Shown here piece after piece: positions 1 through 8,033 of a stretch of DNA of 29,121 nt. A program made the translations under genes and the position numbers. How positions within the stretch are numbered: the stretch's first letter is position 1; each line of letters starts with the position of its first letter. The notes beneath the pieces were generated by a model, which searched no databases, was not told the DNA's origin, and was given only the letters and a program-made list of their open reading frames with translations. The DNA lies in the NCBI GenBank assembly GCA_002343455.1, contig DDSR01000103.1:19181-48301 (forward strand). The letters run 5' to 3'. The stretch is from Deltaproteobacteria bacterium UBA2385. GTDB taxonomy: Bacteria > Myxococcota_A > UBA796 > UBA2385.

Positions 1-949
1 CAAGGGCAAGCACCTGATCACCGTCACGACCGAGCACAAGGCGGTGCTGGACTCCTGTCACGCGCTGGAGCGGGACGGCTGGGAGGTGACCTACCTCGAC
101 GTCAAGCCCGACGGCATCCTCGACCTCGACACGCTGCGGGCGGCCATCCGCCCCGAGACCACCCTGGTCAGCGTGATGCTGGCCAACAACGAGATCGGCG
201 TCATCCAGCCCGTCGCCGAGATCGGGGCCATCTGCCGCGAGCACGGCGTCATCTTCCACTGCGACGCGGTGCAGGCGACCGGAAAGGTGGCCATCGACGT
301 CAACGCCATGAACATCGACCTGCTGTCGATCTCCGGCCACAAGATGTACGGCCCCAAGGGCATCGGCGCCCTCTACGTGCGCCGCGCCCGCCCCCGCGTG
401 CGCCTGCAGGCGATCATCGACGGCGGCGGCCACGAGCGCGGCATGCGCTCGGGCACCCTGCCGGTCCACCAGATCGTCGGCCTGGGCAAGGCCGCCGTCT
501 ACGCCAAGGAGGACCTGGACAGCGGCAAGATCGACGAGCAGCGCCGGTTGCGCGACCGGCTCTGGGCTGGCCTGCAGGAGAACCTCGACGAGCTCTACAT
601 CAACGGCTCGATGGAGCAGCGCCTGCCCAACAACCTCAACGTCAGCTTCGCCTACGTCGAGGGCGAGGCCCTGATGATGGCCATCCGCGACATCGCCGTC
701 TCCTCGGGCAGCGCCTGCACCAGCGCCAGCCTGGAGCCCAGCTACGTGCTGCGGGCGCTGGGAGTCGAGGCCGAGCTGGCCCACACCTCCATCCGCTTCG
801 GCCTGGGCCGCTTCACCACCGAGGAAGAGGTCGACTACGCCATCGCCCTGCTGACCGAGAAGGTGCGCTGGCTGCGCGAGATGAGCCCTCTCTACGAGAT
901 GGTCAAGGAAGGCATCGACCTCAAGTCCATCCAGTGGGAAGCTCACTAG
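1..949 (+). CDS. iscS: Cysteine desulfurase IscS (5' end outside window)
   Basis: This is a pyridoxal-phosphate cysteine desulfurase, which takes sulfur from L-cysteine as a persulfide and passes it to IscU in the cytoplasm. The frame is open from base 2, so about 90 N-terminal residues lie upstream; the 315 visible residues match the rest of a roughly 405-residue IscS. The PLP lysine sits in [10 protein letters not shown] (codon 341-343). The catalytic cysteine is in [14 protein letters not shown] (codon 716-718), and the conserved [12 protein letters not shown] and [12 protein letters not shown] blocks are present. The long loop carrying the cysteine and the C-terminal acidic tail place it in the IscS rather than the SufS group. 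It is the first visible gene of an ISC operon; iscU starts 44 bases downstream. An iscR regulator, if present, would be outside the window. Confidence 0.97.
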   Translation, partial: KGKHLITVTTEHKAVLDSCHALERDGWEVTYLDVKPDGILDLDTLRAAIRPETTLVSVMLANNEIGVIQPVAEIGAICREHGVIFHCDAVQATGKVAIDVNAMNIDLLSISGHKMYGPKGIGALYVRRARPRVRLQAIIDGGGHERGMRSGTLPVHQIVGLGKAAVYAKEDLDSGKIDEQRRLRDRLWAGLQENLDELYINGSMEQRLPNNLNVSFAYVEGEALMMAIRDIAVSSGSACTSASLEPSYVLRALGVEAELAHTSIRFGLGRFTTEEEVDYAIALLTEKVRWLREMSPLYEMVKEGIDLKSIQWEAH

Positions 950-992
950 ACCCCCCTCCTCCCCCCCTCTCTCGAACCCTTCGGAGCACCCC

Positions 993-1385
993 ATGGCCTA
1001 CAGCGACAAGCTCATCAACCACTACGAGAACCCCCAGAACGTCGGCAGCCTCGACAAGGCGGACCCCGAGGTCGGCACCGGCCTGGTCGGCGCGCCGGCC
1101 TGCGGCGACGTGATGAAGCTGCAGCTCAAGATCAACGACGAGGGCATCATCGAAGACGCCCGCTTCAAGACCTTCGGCTGCGGATCGGCCATCGCCAGCA
1201 GCTCGCTGGTGACCACCATGGTCAAGGGCATGCACGTCGAGCAGGCCGAGCAGATCAAGAACTCGGAGATCGCCGCCGAGCTCTCCCTGCCCCCGGTCAA
1301 GATCCACTGCTCGGTGCTGGCCGAGGACGCCATCAAGGCGGCCATCGCCGACTACCGCAAGAAGCGCGAAGCGGCCCAGGCCTGA
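993..1385 (+). CDS. iscU: Iron-sulfur cluster scaffold IscU
   Basis: IscU is the scaffold on which IscS-derived sulfur and iron are built into [2Fe-2S] clusters before the HscA/HscB chaperones release them. The 130-residue length is typical. The three ligand cysteines are at 37 (GAPACGD), 63 (FGCGS) and 106 (IHCSV), with His105 and Asp39 also conserved. The LPPVK site recognised by HscA occupies residues 99-103, so the numbering is the same as in the E. coli protein. The start codon is preceded by GGAG at 983-986. Its place between iscS and iscA is the standard ISC order. Nothing in the sequence suggests loss of function. Confidence 0.98.
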   Translation: MAYSDKLINHYENPQNVGSLDKADPEVGTGLVGAPACGDVMKLQLKINDEGIIEDARFKTFGCGSAIASSSLVTTMVKGMHVEQAEQIKNSEIAAELSLPPVKIHCSVLAEDAIKAAIADYRKKREAAQA

Positions 1386-1434
1386 GCGGGCGGGTCCGCC
1401 TCGACCTCGATAGAATGCCCTCAAGGAGCCTCCC

Positions 1435-1773
1435 ATGGCCGTAAGCATGACCGAAGCGGCGATCCAGCGTGTCGTCTCCGTGCGAAAGCGTCGCCAGACC
1501 CCCGAAGCCATCCTCCGCGTCGGCGTGCGCGGCGGTGGCTGCTCCGGTCTGGAGTACTACGTGGACCTCGTGCCCGAGCCGCAGCCCAAGGACAAGATCT
1601 TCGAGTTCGAAGGCCCCGACGGCAAGATGGTCCTGGCCGTCGATCGCAAGAGCTACCTCTTCCTGAACGGCTCCGAGCTGGACTTCAAGAAGGGCATGAT
1701 GCGCAGCGGCTTCGAGTTCACCAACCCGATCGCCAGCCGCTCCTGCTCCTGCGGCGACTCCTTCTCGATGTGA
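1435..1773 (+). CDS. iscA: A-type iron-sulfur carrier protein IscA
   Basis: This A-type carrier binds iron or a cluster and passes [Fe-S] units to apoproteins. The 112-residue protein has the three family cysteines: Cys36 in GVRGGGCSGLEY, and Cys104 and Cys106 in the SRSCSCGDSF tail. The start is well supported by AAGGAG at 1423-1428, six bases before the ATG. The 49-base gap from iscU is the longest in the operon and contains TAGAAT at 1411-1416. That resembles a -10 box, but no -35 goes with it and a transcript would have almost no leader. The stop codon overlaps the hscB start. IscA and ErpA cannot be separated with certainty, but the operon position favours IscA. Confidence 0.95.
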   Translation: MAVSMTEAAIQRVVSVRKRRQTPEAILRVGVRGGGCSGLEYYVDLVPEPQPKDKIFEFEGPDGKMVLAVDRKSYLFLNGSELDFKKGMMRSGFEFTNPIASRSCSCGDSFSM

Positions 1774-2330
1774 GCTGCTGGCGCTGTCATGAGCGGGTCG
1801 GCGGACCGGTTTGCGCCGGCTGTGGAGCGGTGCAGCCGCCTCCGGTCGAGCCCGATCACTTCGGGGTGCTCGGGCTGGAGCGCCGCTGGACCCTCAGCGT
1901 CCAGGAGATCGACCAGGCCTGGCGCGATCGCAACCGGCTGGTGCACCCCGACCGCTTCGCCGGCAAGGGCGCGCTCGAGCGGCGGATGAGCCTGCAGTGG
2001 ACCGCGGCGATCAACAGCGCCCGGAGGGCCCTGCGCGAGCCGGTCAGCCGCGGCTGGTACCTGGCGACCGGGCAGGCCCGACCCCGGGACGAGGGCGGCG
2101 TCCGCCTGGACCCCGACTTCCTGGAGCAGGTCTTCGAGTGGCAGATGGAAGCGAACGCCGACCCCCAGGGCGTTCAGCAGCAGGCCGAGACCGCTCGCCA
2201 GCGGGTGCTGGCCGACCTTGACCAGCGGCTGAGCGCATGGGAGCAGGGCGACCGCAAGGCGCCTCCTGCCGGCGTGGAAGAGCTGCTCTCCCAGATGAAA
2301 TACCTCGACAACCTCGCCCAACCGGGCTGA
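1770..2330 (+). CDS. hscB: Co-chaperone HscB with N-terminal four-cysteine module
   Basis: HscB is a J-domain co-chaperone that brings IscU to HscA and stimulates the HscA ATPase. The GTG start overlaps the iscA stop as GTGA, which implies translational coupling. The J domain (about residues 28-100) has the HPD triad at 59-61 in RLVHPDRF. The C-terminal helical IscU-binding region (about 105-186) ends in the typical LLSQMKYLDNL. Before the J domain there is a CWRC...CAGC module (Cys3, 6, 15, 18) followed by VQPPP. This arrangement is known from human HSC20, where it binds metal, and is absent from the 171-residue E. coli HscB. The end of the gene contains an 18-bp tandem duplication running to the hscA start. 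Confidence 0.95.
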   Translation: MSCWRCHERVGGPVCAGCGAVQPPPVEPDHFGVLGLERRWTLSVQEIDQAWRDRNRLVHPDRFAGKGALERRMSLQWTAAINSARRALREPVSRGWYLATGQARPRDEGGVRLDPDFLEQVFEWQMEANADPQGVQQQAETARQRVLADLDQRLSAWEQGDRKAPPAGVEELLSQMKYLDNLAQPG

Positions 2331-2349
2331 CAGGCCCAACCGGGCCGAC

Positions 2350-4200
2350 ATGGACGACAGAATGAGCCGCAACATCGGAATCGACCTGGGCACGACCCAC
2401 TCCCTCGTGGCCGCGGTCATCGACGGCAAGGCCCGCTGTCTGCTGGACGAGGACGGCCAGGCCCTGGTCCCCAGCGCCGTGCGCTTCGAGGGTGAGGCGT
2501 TTGCGGTCGGGGCGCCCGCCCTGGCCCGCGCCCACATGGACAACGGCATCACCTTCACCAGCTTCAAGCGCTTCATGGGCCGGGCCCCGCAAGAGGTCGC
2601 CGAAGAAGCCAAGGCCTTCGGCTACACCCTGGTGCAGGGCGACGATCGGGTCATCCGCTTCCAGCACGGCGAGCTGGTCTTCACCCCCGTCGAGCTCTCG
2701 GCGATGATCCTGCGCGAGCTCTGGCAGCTCGCCGGCGAGGTGCTGCTCTCGCGGCCCGGCGGCGTGGTCATCACCGTGCCCGCCTGGTTCGACGACGCCC
2801 AGCGCCAGGCCACCCGCGACGCCGCCCGCCTCGCCAACATGGAGGTGCTGCGCCTGCTCAACGAGCCCACCGCCGCCGCCATCGCCTACGGCCTCGAGAA
2901 GGGCGTCGACGGCCAGAAGGTCGTCGTCTACGACCTGGGCGGCGGCACCTTCGACGTCAGCATCCTGGAGCTGAACCAGGGCCTCTTCCAGGTCCTGGCC
3001 ACCTCCGGCGACACGCGCCTGGGCGGCGACGACTTCGACCAGGCCCTCGCCCATGTGGTCAAGGCCAGCCTCAGCCTGGGGGACCTGGACGGCATCCAGT
3101 GGCGGATGCTGGTGCGGGCCGCCGAGCGGGTCAAGCGCGAGCTGACCCTGGCCGACAGCGCCACCCTGAAGGTCGAGCTGGGCGGCGTCGAGCACCAGAT
3201 CGAGATCAGCCGTGAACAGTTCGACGAGCTCATCCGCCCGATCGTGGATCGAACCCGCGGCAGCATCGAGCGGGCCCTGGCCGACGCCGGCCTGAAGCCC
3301 CGTGACATCGACGAGGTCGTGCTCGTCGGCGGCTCGACCCGCGTCCCCCTCGTCCGCAGCTTCGTCAAGCAGCTCTTCAACGGCAAGGAGCCGCACAAGG
3401 AGATCGACCCCGACCAGGTCGTCGCCGTGGGCGCCGCCATGCAGGCCGACATCCTCTCCGGCGCCAGCCAGCTCACCGATGATCTGTTGCTGCTCGACAT
3501 CCTGCCCCTCTCCCTCGGCATCGAGACCATGGGCGGCGTGGTCGAGCGCATCATCCCGCGGGTCAGCACCATCCCGGCCACCGCCAGCCAGACCTTCACC
3601 ACCCACGTCGACGGACAGACCGCCGTCGACATCCACGTCGTCCAGGGCGAGCGCGAGATGGTCCGCGACAACCGCAGCCTGGGCCGCTTCCGCCTGACCG
3701 GCGTCCCCCCGATGCCCGCCGGCGTGCCCCGGATCAAGGTCGAGTTCACCGTCGACGCCGACGGAATCCTCTCCGTCTCCGCCAGCGAGAAGTCCACCGG
3801 GGTCCAGGCCAGCATCAAGGTCGAGCCCTCCTACGGGCTGTCGGACGACGAGATCGAGGCCATGCTGGAAGAGGCCATCGACAAGGCCGAGGAGGACTTC
3901 GACGAGCGCCTGCTGATCGAGGCCCGGGTCGAGGCCGAGGGGGTCGCCCACGCGCTGAGCAAGGCGTTGGAGAGCGACGCGGCGCTGCTGCGCGGCGAGG
4001 AGGCCACCGCCCTGCCGGCCCTGCTGGCCGAGCTGCGCGAGGCGATCGCCGGCACCGACCGCAAGCGCATTGGCGGCCTGACGAAGAAGGTGGATGAACA
4101 GAGCGCGCCCTTCGCGCAGCGGCGGATCGAGCGGGATCTCAGCCTGGCGTTGGAAGGCCGGAGCGCGGCGGAGGTCGGTGAGGCGCTGGGGGTGGAGTAG
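2350..4200 (+). CDS. hscA: Hsp70-family chaperone HscA
   Basis: HscA is a specialised Hsp70 that binds the LPPVK loop of IscU and drives cluster transfer with ATP. The 616 residues equal the usual length. The nucleotide-binding domain shows [12 protein letters not shown] near residue 10, [12 protein letters not shown] near 200 and [12 protein letters not shown] near 325. The linker [15 protein letters not shown] precedes the beta-sandwich substrate domain and a helical lid with an EEDFDERLL segment. A second in-frame ATG lies four codons in, at 2362; neither start has a strong Shine-Dalgarno, so reinitiation after hscB, 19 bases upstream, is likely. It is the last gene of the ISC run. No fdx or iscX follows, because a convergent gene begins five bases later. 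Confidence 0.96.
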   Translation: MDDRMSRNIGIDLGTTHSLVAAVIDGKARCLLDEDGQALVPSAVRFEGEAFAVGAPALARAHMDNGITFTSFKRFMGRAPQEVAEEAKAFGYTLVQGDDRVIRFQHGELVFTPVELSAMILRELWQLAGEVLLSRPGGVVITVPAWFDDAQRQATRDAARLANMEVLRLLNEPTAAAIAYGLEKGVDGQKVVVYDLGGGTFDVSILELNQGLFQVLATSGDTRLGGDDFDQALAHVVKASLSLGDLDGIQWRMLVRAAERVKRELTLADSATLKVELGGVEHQIEISREQFDELIRPIVDRTRGSIERALADAGLKPRDIDEVVLVGGSTRVPLVRSFVKQLFNGKEPHKEIDPDQVVAVGAAMQADILSGASQLTDDLLLLDILPLSLGIETMGGVVERIIPRVSTIPATASQTFTTHVDGQTAVDIHVVQGEREMVRDNRSLGRFRLTGVPPMPAGVPRIKVEFTVDADGILSVSASEKSTGVQASIKVEPSYGLSDDEIEAMLEEAIDKAEEDFDERLLIEARVEAEGVAHALSKALESDAALLRGEEATALPALLAELREAIAGTDRKRIGGLTKKVDEQSAPFAQRRIERDLSLALEGRSAAEVGEALGVE

Positions 4201-4216
4201 GGCGGTCAGTCCACCC
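4190..4216. terminator. Inverted repeat between convergent hscA and GNAT genes
   Basis: A 7-bp inverted repeat, GGGTGGA (4190-4196) and TCCACCC (4210-4216), surrounds a 13-base loop and covers the stop codons of both convergent genes. There is no T-tract on either side. It could act as a weak bidirectional terminator, but chance is possible in GC-rich DNA. Confidence 0.35.
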
Positions 4217-4730
4217 TCGAACGGAGCCAGGTGTCCCGATCCAGGCGGTACTCGACCGCCGGGCCCAGCTCGTCCACGAAGTCGCGGTGCCAGCGCATGC
4301 CCAGGCGCTCCATGACCCGAATGCTGCGCGGATTGCGTCGATCCGCCTCGGCCCGCACCTCGGGCACATCCTCCCGGCCGAATCCAGCGTCGAGCACGGC
4401 GGTCGCTGCCTCGGTCGCCAGCCCGCGACCCCAGGCCCCTCGCAGGAAGCGGTAGCCCAGGTCCGGGACCTCGCCCGCGAGCAGGCGGCGGAGGCCGCAC
4501 CAGCCGACTGGCGCGCCCTCCTCCTCGACGAGCAGGCGGCCCATGCCGAAGGGGTATTGGCGGCTCACCAGGTAGTCCACGACACCAAGGGCCGCGTCGA
4601 TGTCGGCCAGAGGCCCGTCGCCGACCCAGCGGATGACCTCCGGGTCGGCGTTGAGCTCGATGAGGAAGCCCGCATCTGCGTGCGTGACGGGCCGGAGGCG
4701 GAGGCGGGGGGTGGAGAGGTGGAGAGACAT
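4206..4730 (-). CDS. GNAT acetyltransferase, RimJ/RimL type
   Basis: This protein is predicted to move an acetyl group from acetyl-CoA to an amine, with an unknown acceptor. The 174 residues begin MSLHLSTPRLRLRPVTHADA, the typical start of the Acetyltransf_3 (RimJ/RimL-like) group. The acetyl-CoA loop region is RGAWGRGLATEAATAVLD, and the late NPRSIRVMERLGMR motif is also typical. The frame stays open 18 codons upstream, but the family N-terminus fits the ATG at 4730. It lies 67 bases downstream of the MopE-like gene on the same strand and may be cotranscribed with it, though I see no functional link. A stress or ribosomal-protein acetylation role would be a guess. Confidence 0.88.
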   Translation of the reverse strand: MSLHLSTPRLRLRPVTHADAGFLIELNADPEVIRWVGDGPLADIDAALGVVDYLVSRQYPFGMGRLLVEEEGAPVGWCGLRRLLAGEVPDLGYRFLRGAWGRGLATEAATAVLDAGFGREDVPEVRAEADRRNPRSIRVMERLGMRWHRDFVDELGPAVEYRLDRDTWLRSRVD

Positions 4731-4797
4731 GGGCAGCAGGCCTGGGAAGAGGCGTGCGTAGCAGCCCGAGCTGCGCGAGGCCATCGCCGCGCCTGAC

Positions 4798-6399
4798 CTA
4801 CCCGCAGCCGCTCGTGTCGCATGTCACGGAGCTCAGCCCGGTGCCGTCGTACTCCACCGTACCCGAGATGTCCGGGTCGGCTTCGGTGCCGAGGTCGACG
4901 TCGATCCGCTCCAGGGTCTCTCCCTCGGCGGGCAGCCAGTAGATCGGTCCGCCCTCGACCCGGTCGTTCCAGCTCGTGTCGGACAGGAGCAGATAGCCGT
5001 CCACACCCACCGCGTTGGCGTCGAGGCTGCCGCCGTCCCAGCGGAGTCCACCGCCAAGCCAGAGCAGCCCCCCGACGAACTCGCGACCGCAGGAGTAGCC
5101 GGAGCAGTACAGATAGGTCTCGATGGTGTTGCCGGAGACCTCCAGGTTCGACGCCACCACATCCCCGGCGACCTCGAAGAGCGCCAGCGAGCCCTCGGCG
5201 CCTACTCCTGAGCTCGAGCTCACGATCTCGTTGTCGCTCACACGGACATCCTCCAGGAGGAGATCCCCTCCCACCTCGATGCCCGTGGCTACGGCTTCGT
5301 TGACGGCCGAGTGGCTGCCGCTCCAGCAGCCCATGTCCAGCTCGGTCACCACGGTGCGGATCAGGCTCAGATCCCTGGTGACCCTCAGGCCCACCTGGTT
5401 GCATGAGGTGGAGTAGGTCTCGCCGAAGGTCGTGACGATGCCAGTGAGGCGGCTGTCGGTCATGCTCAAGGATCCGTCGATCTCGGCGACGACCGTCGAC
5501 ATCACGCCCGCGGTGGTCTCGCCGAAGGTGACGTCCTGCATGCGCAGCTCGGCCCCGCCCGCGTCGCTGCGCACGATGACACCCGTGGTCCCCGAGGTCG
5601 AGTGCGTTCCGCCCACCAGGCTGAGCCCCTCGACGTCCACGCGGGCCCCCTCGTGGTCGAGGACCAGGGCGGGCCTGGAGCTCCAGGTCACCGTGTCTGC
5701 ACCCGGCCCCCAGACGCGGACGTGGTCGGTCTGTACGGTCAGCGAGAGCCTGTGGGTGCCAGGGCACAGGGTGAGCGCGGAGTCTTCCGAAAGGACCAGC
5801 GTCCCCTCGTGAACGACCTCCTCGACCGTCGCGCAGGCGCCTCGTCTCCAGAGCCCGCCGGTCTCGGGGCAGTCCAGGGGCGGGCAGGACGTGGGGTCCG
5901 TGTGCACGAGAGGATCGCTGTCGTCACAGTCACAGCTGTCCGCGACCCAGCCGTCGGCCGGGCAGCGCAGCTCGACATGGCTGCCGTCGCCGTACCCATC
6001 GCCATCGGCGTCCCGCGCGAGCGACTCGTAGAGCGCTTCGGGGTCGAGCTCGCCATCGCAGTCCTCGTCGACGCCGCTGCACAGCTCTTCCGCGCCGGGA
6101 TGAATGGCGGAGTTGGTGTCGTCGCAGTCGCCCCAGATGTCCGTGTACCCAGAGGGCGCGTCGCACTCCTCGACGGTGGAGCTGTCGTCGCCATACCCGT
6201 CGCCGTCGGTGTCCGCGTACCAGGTGCTGGGCTCGCAGTCCGTGCCGGTACCCCCGTCGCTGCCCGTGTCGACGGGCCCGCCGCCTCCTCCGTCCGCGTC
6301 GGTCTCCCCAGACCCGGTGTCCTTCTCTGAGCAGGCGGAAGCGAGGCCCAGGGCGAGCAGAAGCGAAACGAACCGCGCGGCGAGAGGAGCGCGAAGCAT
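4798..6399 (-). CDS. MopE-like metal-binding-repeat lipoprotein with beta-helix-like body
   Basis: This predicted exported lipoprotein has 533 residues. The ATG at 6399 has GGAGG just upstream. A hydrophobic signal ends LALGLASAC, with the lipid cysteine at 23, followed by an Asp/Gly-rich tether to about residue 55. Two MopE-type putative metal-binding units follow: DTDGDGYGDD (63-72) with GDCDD (90-94) and VDEDCDG (110-116), then DADGDGYGD (130-138) with CDCDD (157-160). The DxDxDG spacing is calcium-like. From about 200 to 530 the sequence is a run of short hydrophobic/polar strands with recurring G-x-L/V and N/D turns, as in right-handed parallel beta-helix proteins; the fold is inferred. 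A 141-base divergent gap separates it from the VOC gene. Adhesion or cell-surface structure is possible, but the function is unknown. Confidence 0.85.
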   Translation of the reverse strand: MLRAPLAARFVSLLLALGLASACSEKDTGSGETDADGGGGGPVDTGSDGGTGTDCEPSTWYADTDGDGYGDDSSTVEECDAPSGYTDIWGDCDDTNSAIHPGAEELCSGVDEDCDGELDPEALYESLARDADGDGYGDGSHVELRCPADGWVADSCDCDDSDPLVHTDPTSCPPLDCPETGGLWRRGACATVEEVVHEGTLVLSEDSALTLCPGTHRLSLTVQTDHVRVWGPGADTVTWSSRPALVLDHEGARVDVEGLSLVGGTHSTSGTTGVIVRSDAGGAELRMQDVTFGETTAGVMSTVVAEIDGSLSMTDSRLTGIVTTFGETYSTSCNQVGLRVTRDLSLIRTVVTELDMGCWSGSHSAVNEAVATGIEVGGDLLLEDVRVSDNEIVSSSSGVGAEGSLALFEVAGDVVASNLEVSGNTIETYLYCSGYSCGREFVGGLLWLGGGLRWDGGSLDANAVGVDGYLLLSDTSWNDRVEGGPIYWLPAEGETLERIDVDLGTEADPDISGTVEYDGTGLSSVTCDTSGCG

Positions 6400-6540
6400 G
6401 GGACCTCCGTGTGGTATCGTGGAGACTACCAAAGGCTCCACCCAGCGAATCAAGCGAAGCGCCGCCCCCGGCCAGGTCCTTGGACCGGCCCCGCTCCCGA
6501 TCGCGTTACTCTCCGCACCCCCATCCACCCGGAGACTCCC

Positions 6541-6972
6541 ATGGTCATCTGTCCCTACCTGAACTTCGACGGCACCACCGAGGCGGCGATGCGCTTCTAC
6601 GCGCAGGCCCTGGGCGGCACGCTCAGCGAGATCCACCGCTTCGGCTCCATGCCTGGCGCGGAGCTCCCCCCCGAGCTGCAGAGCCGCGTGATGCACGTCA
6701 GCATCACCCTGCCCGGCGGCGGCATCCTCATGGCCTCGGACACCATGCCCGGCATGGGACCTCCGCACAGCCTGGGCACGAACTTCTCCATCTCCGTGCA
6801 CCCGACCAGCCGCGACGAAGCCGACCGGGTCTTCGCCGCTCTCGCCGTTGGGGGGCAGGTCGGGATGCCCCTCGCCGACCAGTTCTGGGGCGACTACTAC
6901 GGCCACCTCACCGACCGCTTCGGGGTGCAGTGGATGATCAACTACAATGCGCAGGGGCCTGCGGCAGCCTGA
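6541..6972 (+). CDS. PhnB-like VOC-superfamily protein
   Basis: This 143-residue protein belongs to the PhnB/3-dmu-9_3-mt-like branch of the vicinal oxygen chelate (glyoxalase-like) superfamily. The opening VICPYLNFDGTTEAAMRFY is characteristic, as are the middle VMHVSITLPGGGILMASD and the final FGVQWMINY. Most bacterial members have no known substrate. The ATG at 6541 fits the family start and has GGAG a few bases before it; the frame is open further upstream, but that part is unlike the family. It is a single-gene unit facing the MopE-like gene at its 5' side and converging on a lipoprotein gene at its 3' side. Its stop codon is inside a small hairpin. Confidence 0.9.
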   Translation: MVICPYLNFDGTTEAAMRFYAQALGGTLSEIHRFGSMPGAELPPELQSRVMHVSITLPGGGILMASDTMPGMGPPHSLGTNFSISVHPTSRDEADRVFAALAVGGQVGMPLADQFWGDYYGHLTDRFGVQWMINYNAQGPAAA

Positions 6973-6997
6973 CCTTCAGGCGGCCTGACCCTCAGGC
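6967..6997. terminator. Two tandem near-identical hairpins after the VOC gene
   Basis: Two copies of GCCTGA-(3 nt)-TCAGGC stand side by side (6967-6981 and 6983-6997), each a 6-bp stem with a 3-base loop. The first stem contains the TGA stop of the VOC gene. They lie between convergent genes, so a terminator or 3'-end stabilising role is plausible. There is no T-tract. Confidence 0.45.
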
Positions 6998-7031
6998 AGG
7001 CGGACGGGGGCGTCGGGGTGGCGCGGGGGGC

Positions 7032-7730
7032 TCAGGGCCAGGGCCAACGAGCCACAAGCTCCTGTGTTCCTTCCTCGACAACCCCTTCTCCGGCCTCGTA
7101 GACCCGGCTGGCGTAGGCTGAAATCGAGCCTCCGATCCCGTCCTCGCCCTTCCCAGCGGAGGAGACATCGACGTTGACGCCGTAGTGTACGCCGTCCCAC
7201 TCGGTCGGATCGACCTCCATGGGCATACCGCTGCCGCCCAGGTCCTCGTGCAGCACGTCGACGGTGAACGAGATCCGGGTGGCCACCCGGACCAAGGCGC
7301 GATCCGACAGGCCGAGCGAGAGGGCCCCATCAGCGGTCGAAGCCGACCATGCGAAGGGCAGCGACATGTACGAAGGGCAGAGCGCCTCGACGTCGACGAT
7401 CTCACCGTCCTCGGCGACCCAGGGCTCGCCGGTCCGGCTGTCAAGAGCCTCGGCGGTCATCCAGGAGGGGTCGCCGTCCTCCTCCAGCTCGCCAAACAGG
7501 ACCGTGGTCTCTCCGGTCCACTCCCACTTCAACATGGTGGAACGGGGACCCACGGTGTTGGCGAGGACCTCGGCCGCGGTGAAGCCGACGCCGGGATCCT
7601 CATTCATGCCCAGCGCATTGGCGCTCCACTCGCAGGCCAGCCGCGGGCCGGGGACAACGGGTGCAGCGGTGTCAGCGGACGTCGTTCCTCCGCCATGGAC
7701 GCAGGCGATGACGAAGAGGAGGGACATCAT
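7032..7730 (-). CDS. Predicted lipoprotein, function unknown
   Basis: I do not recognise this 232-residue protein. The ATG pair at 7730 and 7727 is preceded by AGGAGA at good spacing. The N-terminus MMSLLFVIACVHGGG gives a short signal with the lipid cysteine at about residue 10, followed by a small Gly/Thr/Ala tether. The rest is rich in Trp, Glu and Asp, with alternating strands such as KWEWTGETTVLFGEL and RISFTVDVLHEDL, which suggests a secreted beta-sandwich. The open frame continues upstream of the ATG into a gene remnant (7754-7925), so annotation programs may call a falsely long protein from a GTG at 7787. It stands alone on the - strand and converges with the VOC gene. Confidence 0.75.
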   Translation of the reverse strand: MMSLLFVIACVHGGGTTSADTAAPVVPGPRLACEWSANALGMNEDPGVGFTAAEVLANTVGPRSTMLKWEWTGETTVLFGELEEDGDPSWMTAEALDSRTGEPWVAEDGEIVDVEALCPSYMSLPFAWSASTADGALSLGLSDRALVRVATRISFTVDVLHEDLGGSGMPMEVDPTEWDGVHYGVNVDVSSAGKGEDGIGGSISAYASRVYEAGEGVVEEGTQELVARWPWP

Positions 7731-7753
7731 CGGGTCTCCTGGCGATCGAGCAA

Positions 7754-7925
7754 CCCTACCCTCAAACTCCCCCGCCTCGAAGACCACCTCGGCGTTGGCC
7801 TGGTAGTCGCGATCCTTCTCGAGCTCGACGGTCTTGTCGACGCTGACCTCGTTCCATTCGACGCGGATCGTGTACAGCCCCGGGTCGCCGACGCCGTCGT
7901 CGCCGCAGGCGACGCTGGGCTCTGG
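7754..7925 (-). pseudogene. Decayed 3' part of a second copy of the 10956-11279 lipoprotein gene
   Basis: This stretch matches the 3' half of the lipoprotein gene at 10956-11279 with about 90% identity by eye over roughly 160 bases, including a perfect 53-base run (7759-7811). In the matching frame it reads GDDGVGDPGLYTIRVEWNEV, against GEYGVGEPGLYTIRVEWNEV in the intact gene. The two ACG cysteine regions also line up. The remnant has no start codon and no signal peptide; clear similarity stops near 7925, and 7926-8033 holds no recognisable gene. One C/G is missing next to the former TAG, so the stop is out of frame and the frame runs into the neighbouring lipoprotein gene. It is best read as a truncated paralogue. 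Confidence 0.8.
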
Positions 7926-8033
7926 GCCACTGCTTTCGGAAGCCCGACAGTCAGCTCGGCCATTCCCTCGCGGCGGCCCGCGCCGCCCAGGAGACCCCGT
8001 GAACCACGCCGTGCGGACACCACACCTGGAGGG

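Noticed and set aside
1411..1416. TAGAAT as an internal promoter before iscA
   Set aside because: No -35 box is present, and the transcript would start at the Shine-Dalgarno. The genes read as one operon.
2044..4500. A very long open frame antisense to hscB and hscA
   Set aside because: It has low-complexity Gly/Ala/Arg/Asp-rich composition from GC-rich third positions and mirrors a certain hscA gene.
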